NCBI GenBank assembly: GCA_016296205.1 | Contig: JAEDJS010000051.1 | Span: 1 to 14,205, forward strand | Length of the DNA stretch: 14,205 nt | Direction of reading: 5' to 3' | From: Treponema sp. | GTDB lineage: Bacteria > Spirochaetota > Spirochaetia > Treponematales > Treponemataceae | Shown here: positions 14,146 to 14,205 of the stretch, piece by piece | Layout of the letters: each line of letters starts with the position of its first letter | Position numbering within the stretch: the first letter of the stretch is position 1 | Position numbers and translations under genes: made by a program | Notes under the pieces: model-generated | What the model saw: the letters and a program-made list of their open reading frames with translations, nothing else | Database searches by the model: none | What the model was told of the DNA's origin: nothing

Positions 14146-14205
14146 GGACGATTAGCTCAGCTGGTACGAGCGTCTGGTTTACACCCAGAATGTCGGGAGT
14201 TCGAT
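14146..14205 (+). tRNA. tRNA-Val(TAC), cut by the window end
   Basis: The first 60 bases of a tRNA: 5' acceptor strand GGACGAT (14146-14152), D stem GCTC/GAGC, and anticodon stem TCTGG/CCAGA. The loop is TTTACAC with anticodon TAC at 14180-14182, reading GTA. Variable region ATGTC and the 5' T arm GGGAG-TTCGAT follow. The 3' part of the T stem and the acceptor partner lie beyond the window. Other tRNA genes may follow. Confidence 0.94.

Overview
The window is AT-rich bacterial chromosome, dense with genes and mostly housekeeping in character. It fits a spirochaete of the Treponema type. The reasons are the base composition, relaxed lipoprotein and TPR envelope proteins, an HD-GYP signalling protein, and a five-gene iron-sulphur operon ordered sufC-sufB-sufD-sufS-sufU, which from memory is also the order in Treponema pallidum. 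The genus call is inference; no 16S gene or other decisive marker is present. No phage, transposase, CRISPR array or defence gene was found.

Left part (1-3457, plus strand): the 3' end of an S1-domain protein, probably ribosomal protein S1. Then a GAF/AAA+/Fis sigma-54 activator, a membrane-anchored TPR protein with its own promoter, a predicted lipoprotein whose start overlaps the TPR gene, and tRNA-Arg(TCT) with a strong promoter. A terminator hairpin for the TPR gene lies inside the lipoprotein's signal-peptide codons.

Middle left (3569-5865, minus strand): a UraA-like uracil permease with a consensus promoter, a hairpin at the very 5' end of its mRNA and a clear terminator. Upstream of it lies a secreted TPR protein with its own promoter.

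Centre (about 5900-11091, plus strand): the SUF operon. SufBCD form the cluster scaffold and ATPase, SufS is the cysteine desulfurase, and SufU is the sulphur acceptor. Coding regions overlap or sit 21 bases apart, so the five proteins are probably made together. No SufE, SufT or Rrf2-type regulator is present here.

Right part (11159-14205): a seven-helix membrane HD-GYP protein with a degenerate GGDEF domain, read from a promoter placed so that the mRNA would be nearly or fully leaderless. Convergent to it is a HU-family DNA-binding gene. Between them sits a 149-bp nested palindromic repeat that also looks like a two-way terminator. The window ends inside tRNA-Val(TAC), which has its own promoter preceded by A-tracts.

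No wholly new system was found. The most interesting points are regulatory and architectural: the terminator within coding sequence, the leaderless HD-GYP gene, the palindromic repeat, the cysteine-rich SufU tail, and non-canonical key residues in the sigma-54 activator and the permease.
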